Program-made: the position numbers and the translations under genes
Notes under the pieces: generated by a model
Databases searched by the model: none
What the model saw: the letters and a program-made list of their open reading frames with translations, nothing else
What the model was told of the DNA's origin: nothing
Part shown: piece by piece, positions 12,001-22,495 of the stretch
Position numbering within the stretch: the stretch's first letter is position 1
How the letters are laid out: each line of letters starts with the position of its first letter
Source of the DNA: Glomus cerebriforme
Lineage: Eukaryota > Glomeromycota > Glomeromycetes > Glomerales > Glomeraceae
DNA length: 41,592 nucleotides
Assembly (NCBI GenBank): GCA_003550305.1
Contig: QKYT01000732.1
Location: 14,407 to 55,998, forward strand
Reading direction: 5' to 3'

Positions 12001-12853
12001 AATTAAGCATGACGACATGCCGATTTTTATCATATACGAAAGGGATTAAAATGGTCAATGTTCCAATGATTTTATGATTATGATTTGATATATAGATTTT
12101 GTTTTATTTGCACAAGATGGTAAAAAAGATTCACCAACTAGTGCCTCACTCTATTTTATATGATTTATAGTGATCTAAGAATCAATTTTGGAATCAGGAA
12201 AATTACGTTAACTTACCTCATCACAAAAATTGATTAATGCACGCTCAGATTTACAATAAAAAAATTTGACAATCTATCAAGAGGTTATGATTAAGGGTGC
12301 AGATATTTGGTTTTTATAGTTACATCACGATGTATGTATTATATGGTATGTATTATATGTATAGTTCGATATACTACTTAAAGTTGATAATCGATATAGA
12401 ATAGTGCAAATGAGAAAAATTTTCACACGTTAAAATATAACTCGCGTTAAACAGTTTCTCTTCAAATAAACATATTGGATACTAATTATGTTAATGAGAA
12501 AAATAACATTTATGAAATATTTGAGGATGCATCAGTTCCAAAATATGTTTTAATTAAGTTTCCTATTAAACAAAAAATTTAAATTTAGCATAAATTTTAT
12601 TTCAAAAAAGGAAAAATTCAAAATGAAACAAAAATAAAAATCTAATGCATGTATATATTTCTTTTTCTATTCACTTGATATGTTGCAAGTTGAAGCGACA
12701 TCAGCATTATCAGTGTTTCCTGGATGGTCGAAGAGACTATATACTTCTAGCTAATATTAATGAAGTTTCCATTTTTTGGAAATGTCTTAGATAACTAATG
12801 GAAATTGCATATTAGACACCAGAGCATCCATGGTGAACTTTTACCAGTGCCGT

Positions 12854-12925
12854 TTGAAGTATCTGAAATTTTAGTTGCATTTTTCGTTTTAATTCTGCAA
12901 TTTTCTTTTGAAGTAATGCTTGGTA
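12854..12925 (-). pseudogene. relic of a coiled-coil repeat protein
   Basis: On the minus strand the sequence reads QALLQKKIAELK, then after a one-base shift TKNATKISDTSN. This resembles a coiled-coil motif (QALLQK.IAELEA.NA) that I associate with many predicted Rhizophagus proteins. Only this short stretch survives. A plus-strand open frame over the same bases is an antisense shadow. Confidence 0.35.
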
Positions 12926-13403
12926 TATATAGGCAAAAACACAGTTTTGAAACCATGGACTTCTCATCATTATCCATCAAATGTGCAATATCAGATAGAG
13001 TCAATTAACCCTCTTGAACGATCATCAATCTCATGTCTAGCCTGAGATACATAGCCATCAAAGAACCAGCAATTAATAAAAAGCATGTCTTTCCAGCCAT
13101 TTTTATCTAGGAATATCATTAAGTTTAGTATCAGTTGATGATTTTGTAAATTTTCATTAAATTCATATGTTTCTTTAATTTGTTTATAAATTTCACGGTC
13201 CGTTTTTTCATAAAATGCAATTATTCACATAAAACTGCAAATAGAAATTTATATAGCTTTTTTGAAGATTTCGTAATGTGTGATTAAATTTCTTTACTTT
13301 TAAAACATCACTTGAAAAGAAATATACTTTTGTAAATTAATAACTTTATTTATGTATAATAAACCAGAAAGTTTTTTTAAATATTTTTTTTTAAAAAAAA
13401 AAA
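12926..13403. other. intergenic region downstream of F-box gene B
   Basis: No gene is supported. It is the 3' flank of the minus-strand F-box gene that ends at 13404, with a long A-run just past the stop. Confidence 0.45.
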
Positions 13404-15074
13404 TTAATAAGTTTCTTCTATATATTTATACCAATTAATGTTCAGATCATCATAATTTTGAACTTCAATATTATATGATTCGAATTTCTTCACATGATCC
13501 TTCAATAAAAACAAATCTCTTACTCTCATGTAATCTTCTTTAAAAGCCAAATATTTAACTCTTCTCTTTTTCATAATAAATTCCTCGATATAAGGTAAAA
13601 TATCTTGTTCAATTGCTTGCGTTTTATTTTTACTAACTAATTTCTTAATTTTCTCAATAAGAGAACTATGTAAAAGTACTTTATTTTTAATTACTAATTT
13701 GTTAATAAAAGTATTTTGAGAATCATTTAAAAATATTTTAAAATCATTTATATTAATTTCAAGTGATAATTTTAAATATTCTAACTTGGTAGGAAGAATT
13801 GATCCTAATTCTTGTAATACAATTGAACTAAATATTGTACTAATACTGCATTCAATAGAAAGATAATTAAGATTCTCTCCAACATTTTTAATTAAATCAA
13901 ATGCTGGATAAATATTATCTGGAGTATAAAAGCAGGAACAATCAAAAAAGTTGATATTTGAACAATATTTCTTCATTAATTGAAATAATTTTTGTTTTAA
14001 TTCATTATTTTTTAATAATCCAAAACCAACATTCTCTAAATAAACACCAGATTTCTGTAATAATAATTGTAATGATTCAACTTGTAATATTTCACCCATA
14101 AATAAAGATCTTAATCTAAATGGTTTAGTAATATTAATTATTTGTTGAACGAAATCAGAATTTAAAGAATGACAATAAAGAATATGAATAGATTCTAAAC
14201 CATTTAATTGTTCAAAAACTTCTTTTAATATAATAATATTTTTAAAATCAGTTTCATAAAATATAATAGTTTTTAAAGTAAATGAACAATTAGAATTTTT
14301 TAATGATAATAATGAATTATATAAAGGAAAATTATTATGTTGGAATAAAATTGTTTTGATATTTTGTTGTGAATTAATTATACGTGATGAAAAATTCTCA
14401 TTTAATTTATCAATAAATTGAAAATTAAATGTTGAAATAGAATTACAATTTGATGATAAAAATGATAATAAAGAATCAATTTTTGATAAATATGTAATTC
14501 CTTGAAGTTTTAAATTTTTGATCTCACAAATGAAATTTGGATTTTGTAAAATCAATTCAAAAGCATCATTTAAATAATCATGGTATACGTATGTAATTAT
14601 CTCAAAAGTATGTAACCTCGCTTTATTTTCAATAAATATTTTAAATAATGATTTGTAAATCAATCTTGTATAACCTGAATAATAGATACATCTTACAGAA
14701 TGATTAACGGGTTGTTTAGGTCTAATAGATGCAACCCACGTTTCAATAGGATAACCGATTTGAATACTTAAACATTTAATAAAGCTAGGATAGTTAAATA
14801 AAGTATTCGAAGGAAATAAATTATTATCAATCCCGTATTCATTTAATTTCCTTTGTTCATGCTTACTTAAATAATGTAAATAAATCTCGATAAAATGATA
14901 ATTTTGAGTAGGAATTGAAAATGGATCTTCCCATAATAAAGGAATCGCTATACGACACCATAATCTATTAACTAAAATACATGAATGTAACGTTGAAAAA
15001 TCATCTCGAAAATATTGTATAATTTCATTTGTTAATTCAGGTAAATCTCCTGATAAGACTTTTAGACATGCCAT
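13404..15074 (-). CDS. F-box/LRR-like protein (copy B), 556 aa
   Basis: This is a single-exon gene with ATG at 15074. Residues 11-52 form an F-box-like helix bundle: LPELTNEIIQYF, then the HSCILVNRLWCRIAIPLLW core that ends most family members' F-box. A 24-residue linker follows the tryptophan of ETWVAS, and from LIYKSLFKIF onward comes a long leucine/isoleucine- and asparagine-rich body. Blocks such as LKTIIFYETDFKNI, VFEQLNGLESIHILYC and ITKPFRLRSLF look like irregular leucine-rich repeats. The C terminus ends in YDDLNINWYKYIEETY. F-box proteins usually bind Skp1 and present substrates to an SCF ubiquitin ligase. The LRR-like body would be the substrate-binding part; this is inferred and no substrate can be named. 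It is the closest relative of pseudogene A. Confidence 0.88.
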   Translation of the reverse strand: MACLKVLSGDLPELTNEIIQYFRDDFSTLHSCILVNRLWCRIAIPLLWEDPFSIPTQNYHFIEIYLHYLSKHEQRKLNEYGIDNNLFPSNTLFNYPSFIKCLSIQIGYPIETWVASIRPKQPVNHSVRCIYYSGYTRLIYKSLFKIFIENKARLHTFEIITYVYHDYLNDAFELILQNPNFICEIKNLKLQGITYLSKIDSLLSFLSSNCNSISTFNFQFIDKLNENFSSRIINSQQNIKTILFQHNNFPLYNSLLSLKNSNCSFTLKTIIFYETDFKNIIILKEVFEQLNGLESIHILYCHSLNSDFVQQIINITKPFRLRSLFMGEILQVESLQLLLQKSGVYLENVGFGLLKNNELKQKLFQLMKKYCSNINFFDCSCFYTPDNIYPAFDLIKNVGENLNYLSIECSISTIFSSIVLQELGSILPTKLEYLKLSLEININDFKIFLNDSQNTFINKLVIKNKVLLHSSLIEKIKKLVSKNKTQAIEQDILPYIEEFIMKKRRVKYLAFKEDYMRVRDLFLLKDHVKKFESYNIEVQNYDDLNINWYKYIEETY

Positions 15075-15146
15075 GTGTATTGATTGCTTTACATGAAAGT
15101 AAATGAGAAGAAAAAGGAGAATATCGCTTTTTCATTTACGCCATTC

Positions 15147-15205
15147 GTTGATGCCGATACTATGCCGATCGTCGATGCCGATCATTGATCATATGGATCC
15201 ACAAA
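15147..15205 (-). promoter_or_regulatory. upstream motif and tgccgat repeats, F-box gene B
   Basis: The plus strand reads gatcatatggatccacaaa at 15187-15205, 113 bp from the ATG. Gene C has gatcatgtggatacacaaa at the same 113-bp distance, matching at 17 of 19 positions. Next to it, tgccgat occurs three times at 15147-15183. Nearer the start, the coding strand carries a C/T-rich tract, as in copies A, C and E. Retention of one motif at one spacing suggests a shared promoter element, or duplication of the whole promoter. Confidence 0.45.
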
Positions 15206-16037
15206 AAATTGTGTTGCTATATAATAAATATTTTTACATAATAAATAAATAGATAAAATAGATAAACGGACATATCTTATAAGAATTATTCCATGAGTTT
15301 CTTTTTTAGAACCATTTTTTTTTCTTTATAATTTTTTTTCACCGAGAACTGTTAGCGTCATATAATTTACTAATCGGCAATTTTAAATATGTAACACAAT
15401 GCTAATTAAAAACAAGATATCACGTGAATATACCATGCGAAATCATTGGAGAAATTTCTTACTATGTGAATCATTCCCAAAAACGATTCAATATTATAAT
15501 TGTTCATATAGAATTCATTAAATAATTATATATTGACCGGATTAGAGTATCACAACGAAGGATGATAAGAAAAGTTTTTATAGTCTTTTATTTGTAATTT
15601 ATTTATTTAAATTTATTTATAACACGCGAATTCTTGTATTTCCCAATATTAAGCACTTTTTTGCAGGATTCTGGACCAAAGTTTAGGATAATAAACAGTA
15701 TATATTTGCACCACTTTTTTATTAGTTATTTCATATTAAAAATATTTAAAAAAATTTTCCACCGTTCGGAACTTCAGATCGGTGCTTAATATTGGAAAAA
15801 TATGTCAAAGTCTAAACTATTAAATTCATTATAGAGAATCATACTAAAAAAAAAAAATTATATTTAAATAAATAAAATAAAAAGAATTTTTCTAATTGTA
15901 ACGATTCTATATAAGAAATAAATTATATCAGTGATACTTTACCTATAGGGGACACTTACCTCCACTACGCTATGGTGATTGCCGTCTATAAAAACTATGA
16001 AAAATCCATCCCACGAAAAAATTGAAATCTGATTAAC

Positions 16038-16079
16038 ATTACACATCGTTTCGAAAAGGAAACGTATGACCTGTGTAAT
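16038..16079. repeat. imperfect hairpin
   Basis: The outer arms attacaca (16038-16045) and tgtgtaat (16072-16079) and the inner arms cgtttc (16047-16052) and gaaacg (16059-16064) form an interrupted stem. It lies in intergenic DNA, and I see nothing that gives it a function. Confidence 0.5.
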
Positions 16080-16220
16080 TATCCACTATCGTCAAAATGG
16101 TCATTCTATAAAATGAAATCATTCGGGTAAAAAATAAAATGAAATAGATTTTTAGAAAAATTCGGAAATTAGAGTTTTCGGACAGAAATCAGAGAAACAT
16201 ATTTATAAACAAATGTTTTA

Positions 16221-16410
16221 GCCATGCCAATATTCACCTTGATCATGAAAATCTTATCGATCTTATCAATGCTTAATAGCAAGGTAGGAGATAATACTAT
16301 CAGTCATGTCAAAATTCACCTTAATCATAAAAATCTTATCGGTATATCTTATCAATACTTAATAGCAAGGTAGGAGACAATACTATCTTAATCATAAAAA
16401 TCTTATCGGC
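16221..16410. repeat. tandem repeat, 82-85-bp unit, 2.3 copies
   Basis: Unit 1 is 16221-16302, unit 2 is 16303-16387 and a partial unit 3 is 16388-16410. Shared words are attcacctt.atcat.aaaatcttatcg, cttatcaat.cttaatagc and aaggtaggaga.aatactatc. The copies differ by scattered substitutions and a 3-bp indel. It is non-coding. Confidence 0.85.
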
Positions 16411-17322
16411 CTTATTATAATAATTTCTAAATAACGTAAGTCAATTAAGTTTGTGATTATATCATGATCACCAGTTTTCATCTGATTTTCGTCCTCGCTC
16501 AGTAATCATCCATTAATATAGTAATTTTTTTTTGAAATTTTTAATAAATAATAAATACAAGATGTTAATTATTCGAAATTCTATATTGTTTCACGAAAGA
16601 CAAATATTTTAAACTTATCTGAAAATTTCGCCCAGAACAAATTTTTTGAATATTTCTTTTTTCTTTCTTCCTTGGAATCCATGATCCATCAAAAAAGATT
16701 CTAAAATACTAAAGAATAAGCAGCTTAATTAATGCTTAATATTTCATATTATATTGTGAGAGTATGTATCAACAGAAAAATAACGATAGATTGATAAAAA
16801 TTATAATTTCACTCACCATTAATTAGTTCCTACCCATGCTATAAAATAATCGATCGTAAATTTATTAATAAAAAATACATGTAATATTGTAATATCAAAG
16901 AAAAAAAGACCAACTGGTAGTAGTAGGAATCGAAACAGGAATTTCCAGAATACCTTTTAAATGGTTAGCCATCAAAAACGAACGCGCGACGATCGGGTGA
17001 ATTGTGAATCTATCTTATAAAACCTGAGACGCCATACACCATCATGAATTAATAAAGGAGCGAAGCTCCCGACATTACGCAGATAATCCCTTTAACGTAC
17101 CTATAATATAACTGATAAGGACACGTCGATCCTCAATTACTTTGACGTTAATTTTTTATATAGTCGTGATTTGTCGTTGTCGTTATATATATATATATAC
17201 GCTATATACAATTTTTTTTTCTTAAAATATATATTTCACAAATTAAAGAAAAAAAAATAATTTATAATTTGTTAAAATATAAATTTATTTACTTTACTTT
17301 AAATGTTAAAAAAAAAGTAAAA

Positions 17323-19191
17323 TTAACTAATACTATATGTTTCTTTTATATATTTATAACTACTGATATTTAAATCATAGTAATTTTGAATTTGAATATC
17401 ATATAATTCAAATTTTTTCACTTGATCATTCATTAAAGATAACTCAATATTTTTCACTTCATCTCTAAAAGCCAAATATTTAACCCTTCTCAATTTCATA
17501 ATATATTCTTCAATATAATTAATAAAAGGTAAAATACCATAATTTCCTATATGAATCTTATTATTAACTAAAAATTTTTCAATAAAAGTATTTTGAGAAT
17601 TATATAAAAAAGTTTCAAAATCAAGAGGAAAAATTTCAAAAGATAAATTTAAATAATTTAATTTAAAAGGGAGTAATTGTCCTAATTCTTTTAATAAAAT
17701 CTTTGCAAAATTATTATTATCAAAATTAAAATTGAAATCAATAACGAGATGATTAAGATTTTTTCCAATATTTTTAATTATATCAAAAGCTGGATTAAAA
17801 TTATTTAATTCAGGTAAAGAAAAAAATTTAATTTTTGTACAAAATCTTAAAATTAATTCAAGTAATTGTGAATTTGATTCATTTCTTGATATAAAACCAA
17901 TATTTTCCAAATAATCACCAGATTTTTGTAATAATAATTGATATGATTCTAACTTTATGGGTTTATTTAAAATTAAAGATTTTAATTTAAATGGTTTAGT
18001 GATACTGATAATTTGTTGAACAAAAGAAGGACTTATAGAATTACAATTAAGGATATGTATTGATTCTAATACGTTAAATTGTTCAAAAACTTCTTTTAAA
18101 TTATAAATTTTATCAAAATCAACAGTAAAAAAGATGATCATTTTTAAAGTATTTGAACAATTAGAATTCTTTAAAGATAATAAAGAATTATTTAAAGGAA
18201 ATGAACTACGAACGAAAGAGATAGTTTTAAGATTTTGTTGTGAATTAATAATACTAGAAGAAAATCTTTCGACCAAATTATTATTGTTGTTATTGTTACG
18301 AAATTGAAATTGAAAATAAAGGGTTGAAATTGAATTACAATTTAAAGATAATAATGATACAAAAGTATCAAATAGTATTAAATTTGTGGCACCTTTTTTA
18401 TAAAGAATGAGTTTTAAATTTTTAATATTACGAATGAAATTTGGATTTCTTAAAATGAATTCAAGGGCATCATTAAAATATTTACGTTCTTTAATTATAG
18501 TTAAAATAATTACAAAGGTATGTAAATTTGCACCATTTTCAATAAATAATTTAAATAATAATTTATAAATCAATCCTTTTTTTCCATTTTTAAAAAGGGG
18601 AGTAACATCAGAATAATCTGGTAAATTTAATATTGGTAAAAGTGATAAAGGATAAGATGATGGAGTTGATGATTGTAAATTAGAACTTAATAAATTATTT
18701 ATGGAAGGTAAATTAAATTCATTAGAATGAAGAGGATCCCAATTTACGTCAAGTTCAGGTATATGAATACCAGAATAAGTTTCTTGATAAAATGATGTAA
18801 GTAAAGGAGGTAATATATTTGAACTTTGATTACGTTTAATATGTGAAATCCACATTTCAATAGAATAAATGATTTTACACGTATTTAAAGATTTAATAAA
18901 ACTAGAATAATTGAACAATGTTTTTGAAGAAAACAGATTATAATTAATTCCATATTCATTCAATTTTGCTTTATCTTCATCATTTAAATTACATAGATAA
19001 GTTTGAATAAATTGATAATTTTTTGAAGGAATCGAGAATGGATCCTCCCAAAGTAATGGCATCGCTATACGACACCATAATCTATTAACCTGAATACATG
19101 AATGTAATGTTTTATAATCATTCCTAAAATATTTTATAGTTTCACTTGTTAATTCAGGTAAATCTTTAAAAATCATTTTTGAGTATGCCAT
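17323..19191 (-). CDS. F-box/LRR-like protein with long inserted linker (copy C), 622 aa
   Basis: This is a single exon with ATG at 19191. The F-box-like N terminus (LPELTSETIKYF, CIQVNRLWCRIAMPLLWEDPF) and the LRR-like body (GLIYKLLFKLFIENGA, VFEQFNVLESIHILNC, ITKPFKLKSLIL) match copies A, B and E. The difference lies between the tryptophan of EMWISH and LIYK, where it has 92 residues against 14-27 in the others. This insert is rich in Ser, Pro, Leu and Asn (LLSSNLQSSTPSSYPLSLLP) and is probably disordered. A run of asparagines (RNNNNNNNL) sits in the LRR body. The C terminus is YDLNISSYKYIKETYSIS. The expected role is SCF substrate adaptor; the partner is unknown. The frame is intact over 1.87 kb in A/T-rich DNA, so it is probably under selection. 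Confidence 0.87.
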   Translation of the reverse strand: MAYSKMIFKDLPELTSETIKYFRNDYKTLHSCIQVNRLWCRIAMPLLWEDPFSIPSKNYQFIQTYLCNLNDEDKAKLNEYGINYNLFSSKTLFNYSSFIKSLNTCKIIYSIEMWISHIKRNQSSNILPPLLTSFYQETYSGIHIPELDVNWDPLHSNEFNLPSINNLLSSNLQSSTPSSYPLSLLPILNLPDYSDVTPLFKNGKKGLIYKLLFKLFIENGANLHTFVIILTIIKERKYFNDALEFILRNPNFIRNIKNLKLILYKKGATNLILFDTFVSLLSLNCNSISTLYFQFQFRNNNNNNNLVERFSSSIINSQQNLKTISFVRSSFPLNNSLLSLKNSNCSNTLKMIIFFTVDFDKIYNLKEVFEQFNVLESIHILNCNSISPSFVQQIISITKPFKLKSLILNKPIKLESYQLLLQKSGDYLENIGFISRNESNSQLLELILRFCTKIKFFSLPELNNFNPAFDIIKNIGKNLNHLVIDFNFNFDNNNFAKILLKELGQLLPFKLNYLNLSFEIFPLDFETFLYNSQNTFIEKFLVNNKIHIGNYGILPFINYIEEYIMKLRRVKYLAFRDEVKNIELSLMNDQVKKFELYDIQIQNYYDLNISSYKYIKETYSIS

Positions 19192-19303
19192 ATTTGATTG
19201 TAAGTAAAGAATAAAAGAAAAGAAGAAAGAGAGAAATAAAAGTTACGACGAAAGAATGCAAGCGTGTCGTTTCATTTTTTTAAATAAGGTCGATCGTTAT
19301 TTT

Positions 19304-19322
19304 GATCATGTGGATACACAAA
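19304..19322 (-). promoter_or_regulatory. upstream motif of F-box gene C
   Basis: The plus strand reads gatcatgtggatacacaaa, matching the motif of gene B at 17 of 19 positions and lying the same 113 bp from the ATG. Between motif and start the coding strand is a long C/T-rich tract. A regulatory role is inferred. Confidence 0.45.
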
Positions 19323-20434
19323 CTGTTATTGATAGAAAAAAAAGTTTTACATGCGGAATTGTATCACCAAAATATTTAATGATCGAATGGATGAAACTAT
19401 TGAAGATATTAAATATGGATACAATAAATTGATTAAACCGGACGTGAATAACACTTTTTTTTTTAAATACAATATTAAAAAAAAAAAATCTTTATCAATG
19501 AACCCTTTTTATGATTGAATTTAAAATAGAAAAGTCGTCATTAATTGGTTATCGATAACAAGTTTTGGAGTTAATTATAAATAAATAAATATATATATAA
19601 AGTTTAATATTTACATTTTTAAATTAATGAAATACAGAAACAATAATTTTTATGATTCGCCAAGTCTAGACTTGAAGCTAATACAATCGAGTAACATTCT
19701 TTTTTTTTCATATGTTAAAGTCGATTAAGCGGAGTATTTGATTGGTGATAATGCATTCTCACAAATGCAAAAAGGATTGGTTAATCTTTTGAAATATTTT
19801 GAAAATGGTTAGATTTTTCGGTTCATTTGGTAATTTCCGGAAATGTAACACGATTTTTTTAACACACTCTTTGACATTTTTTTTTGAAACAGAAGAATGG
19901 TTTGATATTTGTGTAACAAATCTTCCTGCAGTAAACAAATGAACGCATAAGGGTCGTCGTCGTTAATATTCATGAAAAAATAAACTCATTTTATTTTCAT
20001 TTTTTTTTCTTTTGTAACAAAAATAAAATGATATAATAATAATGTGTAATTTCATAATAGAATAGACAAGCACCGTTAATCTAAATAATCCAATTACTTT
20101 TACCGCTTCTGATCGTCGTTTTGAAGGAGTCAAATTCACTTCGGGTCGATCAGGTTAATCTAATATTAATTTTATCGATCATTTTTATTTGATAATCAGC
20201 TGCTAGATTGGTTAATCAAGAAAATCGTTTCATTTTATGGTTTTTTTTTCTTCATATTAAATATGAAATTAAATTAGAAATAATTAAAAATCCTACTATT
20301 ATAAAATATGTATTTTTATTTTATTTTTAAAAAACGGAAAGCTTTTTTTTCTTGAGAAATTTTCACAATATTTTACATTCCTTTACTTTTACGTTCTAAA
20401 AATTCTTTTTCTTTTCTCAAGTTTTATGAAAAAA

Positions 20435-20478
20435 AATGATTAATTACCCTTTTGAAAGGGAAATTATTAATAATCATT
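20435..20478 (+). promoter_or_regulatory. hairpin in the 5' leader of the membrane protein gene
   Basis: aatgattaattaccctttt and the following gaaagggaaattattaataatcatt form an imperfect stem whose strongest part is accctttt/gaaagg. It ends 28 bp before the ATG at 20507. If it is inside the transcript it could affect translation; the transcription start is unknown. Confidence 0.35.
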
Positions 20479-20506
20479 AATCCTTTAAATTAAATATTAA
20501 AACACA

Positions 20507-21808
20507 ATGTTTTCATCATATATTCGACGAAATGAAGTTTTCACTTCATTACACGACCATATAATACGAAATTTATTAATCCGTCGAGATGAATATGACT
20601 CTTCTGGAACCCCTCATAAATCAAAGAACCTTAATTTTATGATTTATTTTTGTATAATTATTGGAATAATAATTGTTTTATTATTAATATTTAGTCTTGT
20701 AGGGTTCATATATAGTTCAAAATTACGTAGAAGACAAAAAGCAAAAGAATTTGAAGCAAATAATCGTATCAATCATATCAGTCACTTGAAGAGTAGAGCC
20801 CTTGATGAAGATTTATTGGATTATTATACAAATAATTATGTTTCTAATGATGAAAATAATCTTAAAAATAATTATAGTATTAAAAAGAAAGGAAGTTATT
20901 CAAAACCTGAACCTGATGCTAAACATGATGTTACGGGTGCTCCTGGCTCAGGTATAAAAGGAAATAGGAACTATACCGTATATGCTAAAAATGATCCAAC
21001 TATAACTATTACTAAAAAAAATAGTCGTAGAAAAAAGTCTTTGAATACTATAAACTATACCATGGAAACTAGTAAACATGATACCACGGAAACTGATAAA
21101 AGAGATACCTCTATCACTTTGATTCCTAGTAGAAGTAATACTGGTAAAAATAGTATTAGATCAAATCTTGGTGAAAAGAAACCACGTCCTTCCAAACATT
21201 TTGATAATCAAATACCATTACCTTCGAATTATATTTATAATATTGAAAGAACGAATTCATCTGGTTCAACTTTAAAACCTTCACCTACTCCTCCTGTTCC
21301 CGCTCTTTCATCAAACAATTATTTACAACCGAAGGAAATTCAAAGAGGACATCAAATGAAGACAGTTTCAAATGAAAGCTTATATGAAAATTTAGCTCGC
21401 AAGAGTTCTACTTCCTCCGCTACTGTTGTTAATTCATGGACCACAATTCCTATTGATAGTTCTATTGCGCCACCACAAGATTTTTCAAATGATTACTCGG
21501 AAGATATGATTGATTGGTCAAAGACTTCATATCGAATTTCTATTCCTCTTGATAAACCTGATAGTGATAGAAATTTTGGTAGCGTTTATTATGATGCATT
21601 TTCAGAATTTAAAGATGATTTTTCTGAAATTTCTAATAAGAAAGAAACGCAAATATTATTAGAAAAATTTGGTTCAAAACCAAATACTAATTCCGCCGCC
21701 ACACAAAGTATTAATCTTAAGAATTTTGAAAATAATTCTGAATATTTAAATCTTTCAAGAGAGAGTAACATTTTTGAAAAAAATTTATATAGGGCTAGGT
21801 ACGAATGA
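20507..21808 (+). CDS. single-pass membrane protein with long disordered tail, 433 aa
   Basis: The ATG at 20507 has A at -3. There is no classical signal peptide. Residues 1-42 are polar and basic. Residues 43-69 form one strong transmembrane helix (FMIYFCIIIGIIIVLLLIF), followed at once by the basic stop-transfer motif KLRRRQKAK. The remaining 360 or so residues are Ser/Thr/Asn/Lys-rich and probably disordered. They include a Thr/Asp near-repeat (residues 188-202), a proline-rich PSPTPPVPAL (258-267) that could bind SH3 domains, and an acidic Asp/Ser-rich part (325-375). By the positive-inside rule the long tail is cytosolic. The layout resembles fungal polarity or cell-wall-sensor proteins with an isolated TM helix (SKG6/AXL2-like), but this is only an architectural comparison. 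The family is not identified. It lies between F-box genes C and D with opposite orientation. Confidence 0.82.
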   Translation: MFSSYIRRNEVFTSLHDHIIRNLLIRRDEYDSSGTPHKSKNLNFMIYFCIIIGIIIVLLLIFSLVGFIYSSKLRRRQKAKEFEANNRINHISHLKSRALDEDLLDYYTNNYVSNDENNLKNNYSIKKKGSYSKPEPDAKHDVTGAPGSGIKGNRNYTVYAKNDPTITITKKNSRRKKSLNTINYTMETSKHDTTETDKRDTSITLIPSRSNTGKNSIRSNLGEKKPRPSKHFDNQIPLPSNYIYNIERTNSSGSTLKPSPTPPVPALSSNNYLQPKEIQRGHQMKTVSNESLYENLARKSSTSSATVVNSWTTIPIDSSIAPPQDFSNDYSEDMIDWSKTSYRISIPLDKPDSDRNFGSVYYDAFSEFKDDFSEISNKKETQILLEKFGSKPNTNSAATQSINLKNFENNSEYLNLSRESNIFEKNLYRARYE

Positions 21809-22495
21809 ATGAATGTAATAAACTCGGTCTTTTGCATATTAGAAAGTAGAATCTTTTGCGGGTTTGGGTTTTGACTTAAGGCTAGATTTTAATTAAGTCA
21901 TCATCAAATTAATTTATATACATAATAATACAAATAATATAATTTCAATATAATTTATTATTAATTTATATATACTTTATTAATTTTATTAATAATAATA
22001 AATATAATACAAATGTAATTATTATTTTTTTTTAAATGTAAAAAAAAAAAATTCTTTACGCTATTATCTTTTTAAAAGTTTTTACGGAAAATCAACAAAG
22101 TTGCTAACGTAGACGACTATGACGTCGGCTTGTGTTTAAACAGCATGAGATGTCGAACAATATCTATCTTTAGTGGAATTTTAAGACTTTTGGCGCCTAA
22201 TTGATCGATTCATCGACCTTTGGTACTGTATATCTCGAGGATCTATTGCTACTGCAGTCAATCGATCACATAATATTGTTTGTTTCTTGAATAAAATTAC
22301 ATTAAACCATTTATGAGAATAATATCCGTGATCCGCCGTACATGATTATTTTTTTTTATAGGTAGGACGCTATGAAAACAATATATTTCGTTCAAATCCG
22401 TGATTATTTTTTTTACTAAAATTTGACGTTAAAAAAAATCAATGTATAAAAGAAAATTATGAAAGTGGAGGTGAAAAAAAAAATAACTTTATTAT
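21809..22495. other. intergenic region between convergent genes
   Basis: This is the common 3' flank of the membrane protein gene and F-box gene D. A/T-rich low-complexity sequence at 21905-22055 may hold polyadenylation signals for both. No gene is supported. Confidence 0.5.

Larger units (their letters stand above)
10824..12660. other. non-coding region with inverted repeats
   Basis: There is no convincing gene. Overlapping open frames on both strands at 11534-11857 arise from inverted-repeat structure, not from two genes. Hairpins and palindromes at 11675-11704 and 11929-11958 and the related repeats at 11796-12000 are listed separately. At about 12330-12360 the word tatgtattata is repeated in tandem. 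Confidence 0.5.
15075..17322. other. intergenic region between F-box genes B and C
   Basis: No gene is supported. It contains the upstream motif of gene B, a triplicated tgccgat word at 15147-15183, a hairpin at 16038-16079, an 82-85-bp tandem repeat at 16221-16410, and a short palindrome ggagc-gaa-gctcc at 17057-17069. A tRNA-like stretch at about 16915-16990 was considered and rejected. Confidence 0.5.
19192..20506. other. intergenic region between divergent genes
   Basis: This is the shared upstream region of the minus-strand F-box gene C and the plus-strand membrane protein gene. Apart from the motif at 19304-19322 and the hairpin at 20435-20478, only A/T-rich sequence with T-runs is seen. 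Confidence 0.5.

Noticed and set aside
12795..13008. Overlapping plus and minus ORFs of about 68 codons
   Set aside because: The minus strand holds a short coiled-coil relic; the plus ORF is its shadow and neither is an intact gene.
16915..16990. Possible tRNA or tRNA-derived SINE on the minus strand (box B-like gtttcgattcc, box A-like tggctaacc)
   Set aside because: The T-arm and acceptor stems do not pair, so only promoter-like words remain.
21589..21837. Minus-strand ORF of 82 codons
   Set aside because: Antisense shadow of the membrane protein gene.
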